DNA of 64,000 bases, from the NCBI GenBank assembly GCA_012862575.1, contig BLSF01000025.1:372001-436000 (forward strand), given 5' to 3'. This document shows positions 63,711 through 64,000 of this stretch, one piece after another. The notes below the pieces were generated by a model. That model did no database searches. It was not told the DNA's origin and saw only the letters and a list, made by a program, of their open reading frames with translations. This DNA comes from Parietichytrium sp. I65-24A. Its lineage: Eukaryota; Sar; Bigyra; Thraustochytrida; Thraustochytriidae. The stretch's first letter is position 1. Each line of letters begins with the position of its first letter. Position numbers and translations under genes: made by a program.

Positions 63711-64000
63711 ATGCAAGCAGAGAAGAACGAGAACAACTCTGAAACTCGCAACCAAGTCTCAAACTTGCCACACAGACCAAAGATGGAAAGCGCAGCACTG
63801 GCACAGCTCTTCGGGTCTCCGCGATCTCCGCGGTCCCCCATGAGCAACGCTTCGAACAACATGGGCTCTCTGGACAACTTTGACCTGCTCACGTCGCTCT
63901 CCTTCCTCGCGAACTCGAACGGAATCCCAAACTCTGGGGCTGCAGCGTCCTCCCCAAAGTCCGATTGTGGAGATGAAATCGCTTTCTCCTTCAAGCCAAC
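63711..64000 (+). CDS. 5' end of an unidentified gene, running off the right edge
   Basis: The frame is open from the ATG at 63711 to the window edge (96 complete codons and counting); the preceding in-frame stop is at 63558-63560. The visible product is rich in Ser, Asn and Pro, with SPRSPRSPMSNASNNM, and a hydrophobic patch (LDNFDLLTSLSFLANS). This is typical of a disordered N-terminus of a regulatory or nuclear protein. The family cannot be told. The opposite-strand frame over the same bases lacks an ATG start. Confidence 0.5.
   Translation, partial: MQAEKNENNSETRNQVSNLPHRPKMESAALAQLFGSPRSPRSPMSNASNNMGSLDNFDLLTSLSFLANSNGIPNSGAAASSPKSDCGDEIAFSFKP

Noticed and set aside
1-64000. CRISPR arrays, bacterial operons, rRNA genes, retroelement or transposase genes
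   Set aside because: I looked for spaced direct repeats, operon-like gene spacing with ribosome binding sites, rRNA signatures and reverse transcriptase, integrase or transposase motifs and found none that could be supported.

Overview
The window looks like nuclear DNA of a unicellular eukaryote with a compact, intron-poor genome. Most coding regions are single long ATG-initiated ORFs. Four genes each carry one short intron (68-99 bp) with a GTAAGT or GTGAGT donor. The content is wholly eukaryotic: beta-COP, cyclin B, a PKA-type kinase, CDKAL1, NOL9/Grc3, a SELENOF/Sep15-like protein, sideroflexin, two solute carriers (SLC37 and SLC25), a LITAF-domain protein, BTB-WD40 and FHA-RING-CH. A red microalga of the Porphyridium kind would fit gene density, base composition and intron poverty, but this is an inference. 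Other compact protists, such as thraustochytrids, are not excluded.

Layout. 0-10 kb: FHA-RINGv-FHA protein (+), an unrecognised basic protein (-), a PKA-like catalytic subunit (+), and a large protein with ten CTFxPxI-type repeats (-) preceded by a 14-copy hexanucleotide repeat. 10-19 kb, all minus: a GH5 glycosidase interrupted by four membrane helices, beta-COP, a Sep15-like ER protein without its redox motif (one intron), and NOL9/Grc3 kinase. 19-27 kb: CDKAL1 tRNA methylthiotransferase (+), BTB-BACK-WD40 (+), SLC37-type sugar-phosphate exchanger (-). 30-43 kb: seven-helix membrane protein (+, one intron), cyclin B (+), an unrecognised acidic/basic protein with an unresolved 5' end (-), CobW/COG0523 metal-chaperone GTPase (+, one intron), sideroflexin (-), and a type II membrane protein with a POMK/FAM69-like kinase fold (-). 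43-50 kb is almost gene-free. 50-59 kb, all plus: a P-type cation ATPase, a peroxisomal carnitine acyltransferase ending in SKL, a LITAF-type protein, and an SLC25 carrier (one intron). 59-63.7 kb is again gene-poor. The 5' end of one more gene runs off the right edge.

The genes do not form an operon-like unit; this is a mixed housekeeping neighbourhood. Loose themes are secretory-pathway biology (beta-COP, Sep15-like, GH5 membrane enzyme, POMK-like kinase) and metabolite transport (SLC37, sideroflexin, SLC25, carnitine acyltransferase).

The most unusual points are the GH5 barrel split by an even number of membrane helices, the Sep15 homologue whose redox Cys/Sec pair is replaced by Asp-Phe-Asn, the P-type ATPase lacking two of the acidic cation ligands found in Ca2+ pumps, the POMK-like membrane kinase, and three short motifs (GTACTSAGTAC, TGACAGTGA, CTAGCTAG) that recur between genes far more often than chance predicts. 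All motif counts were made by eye.
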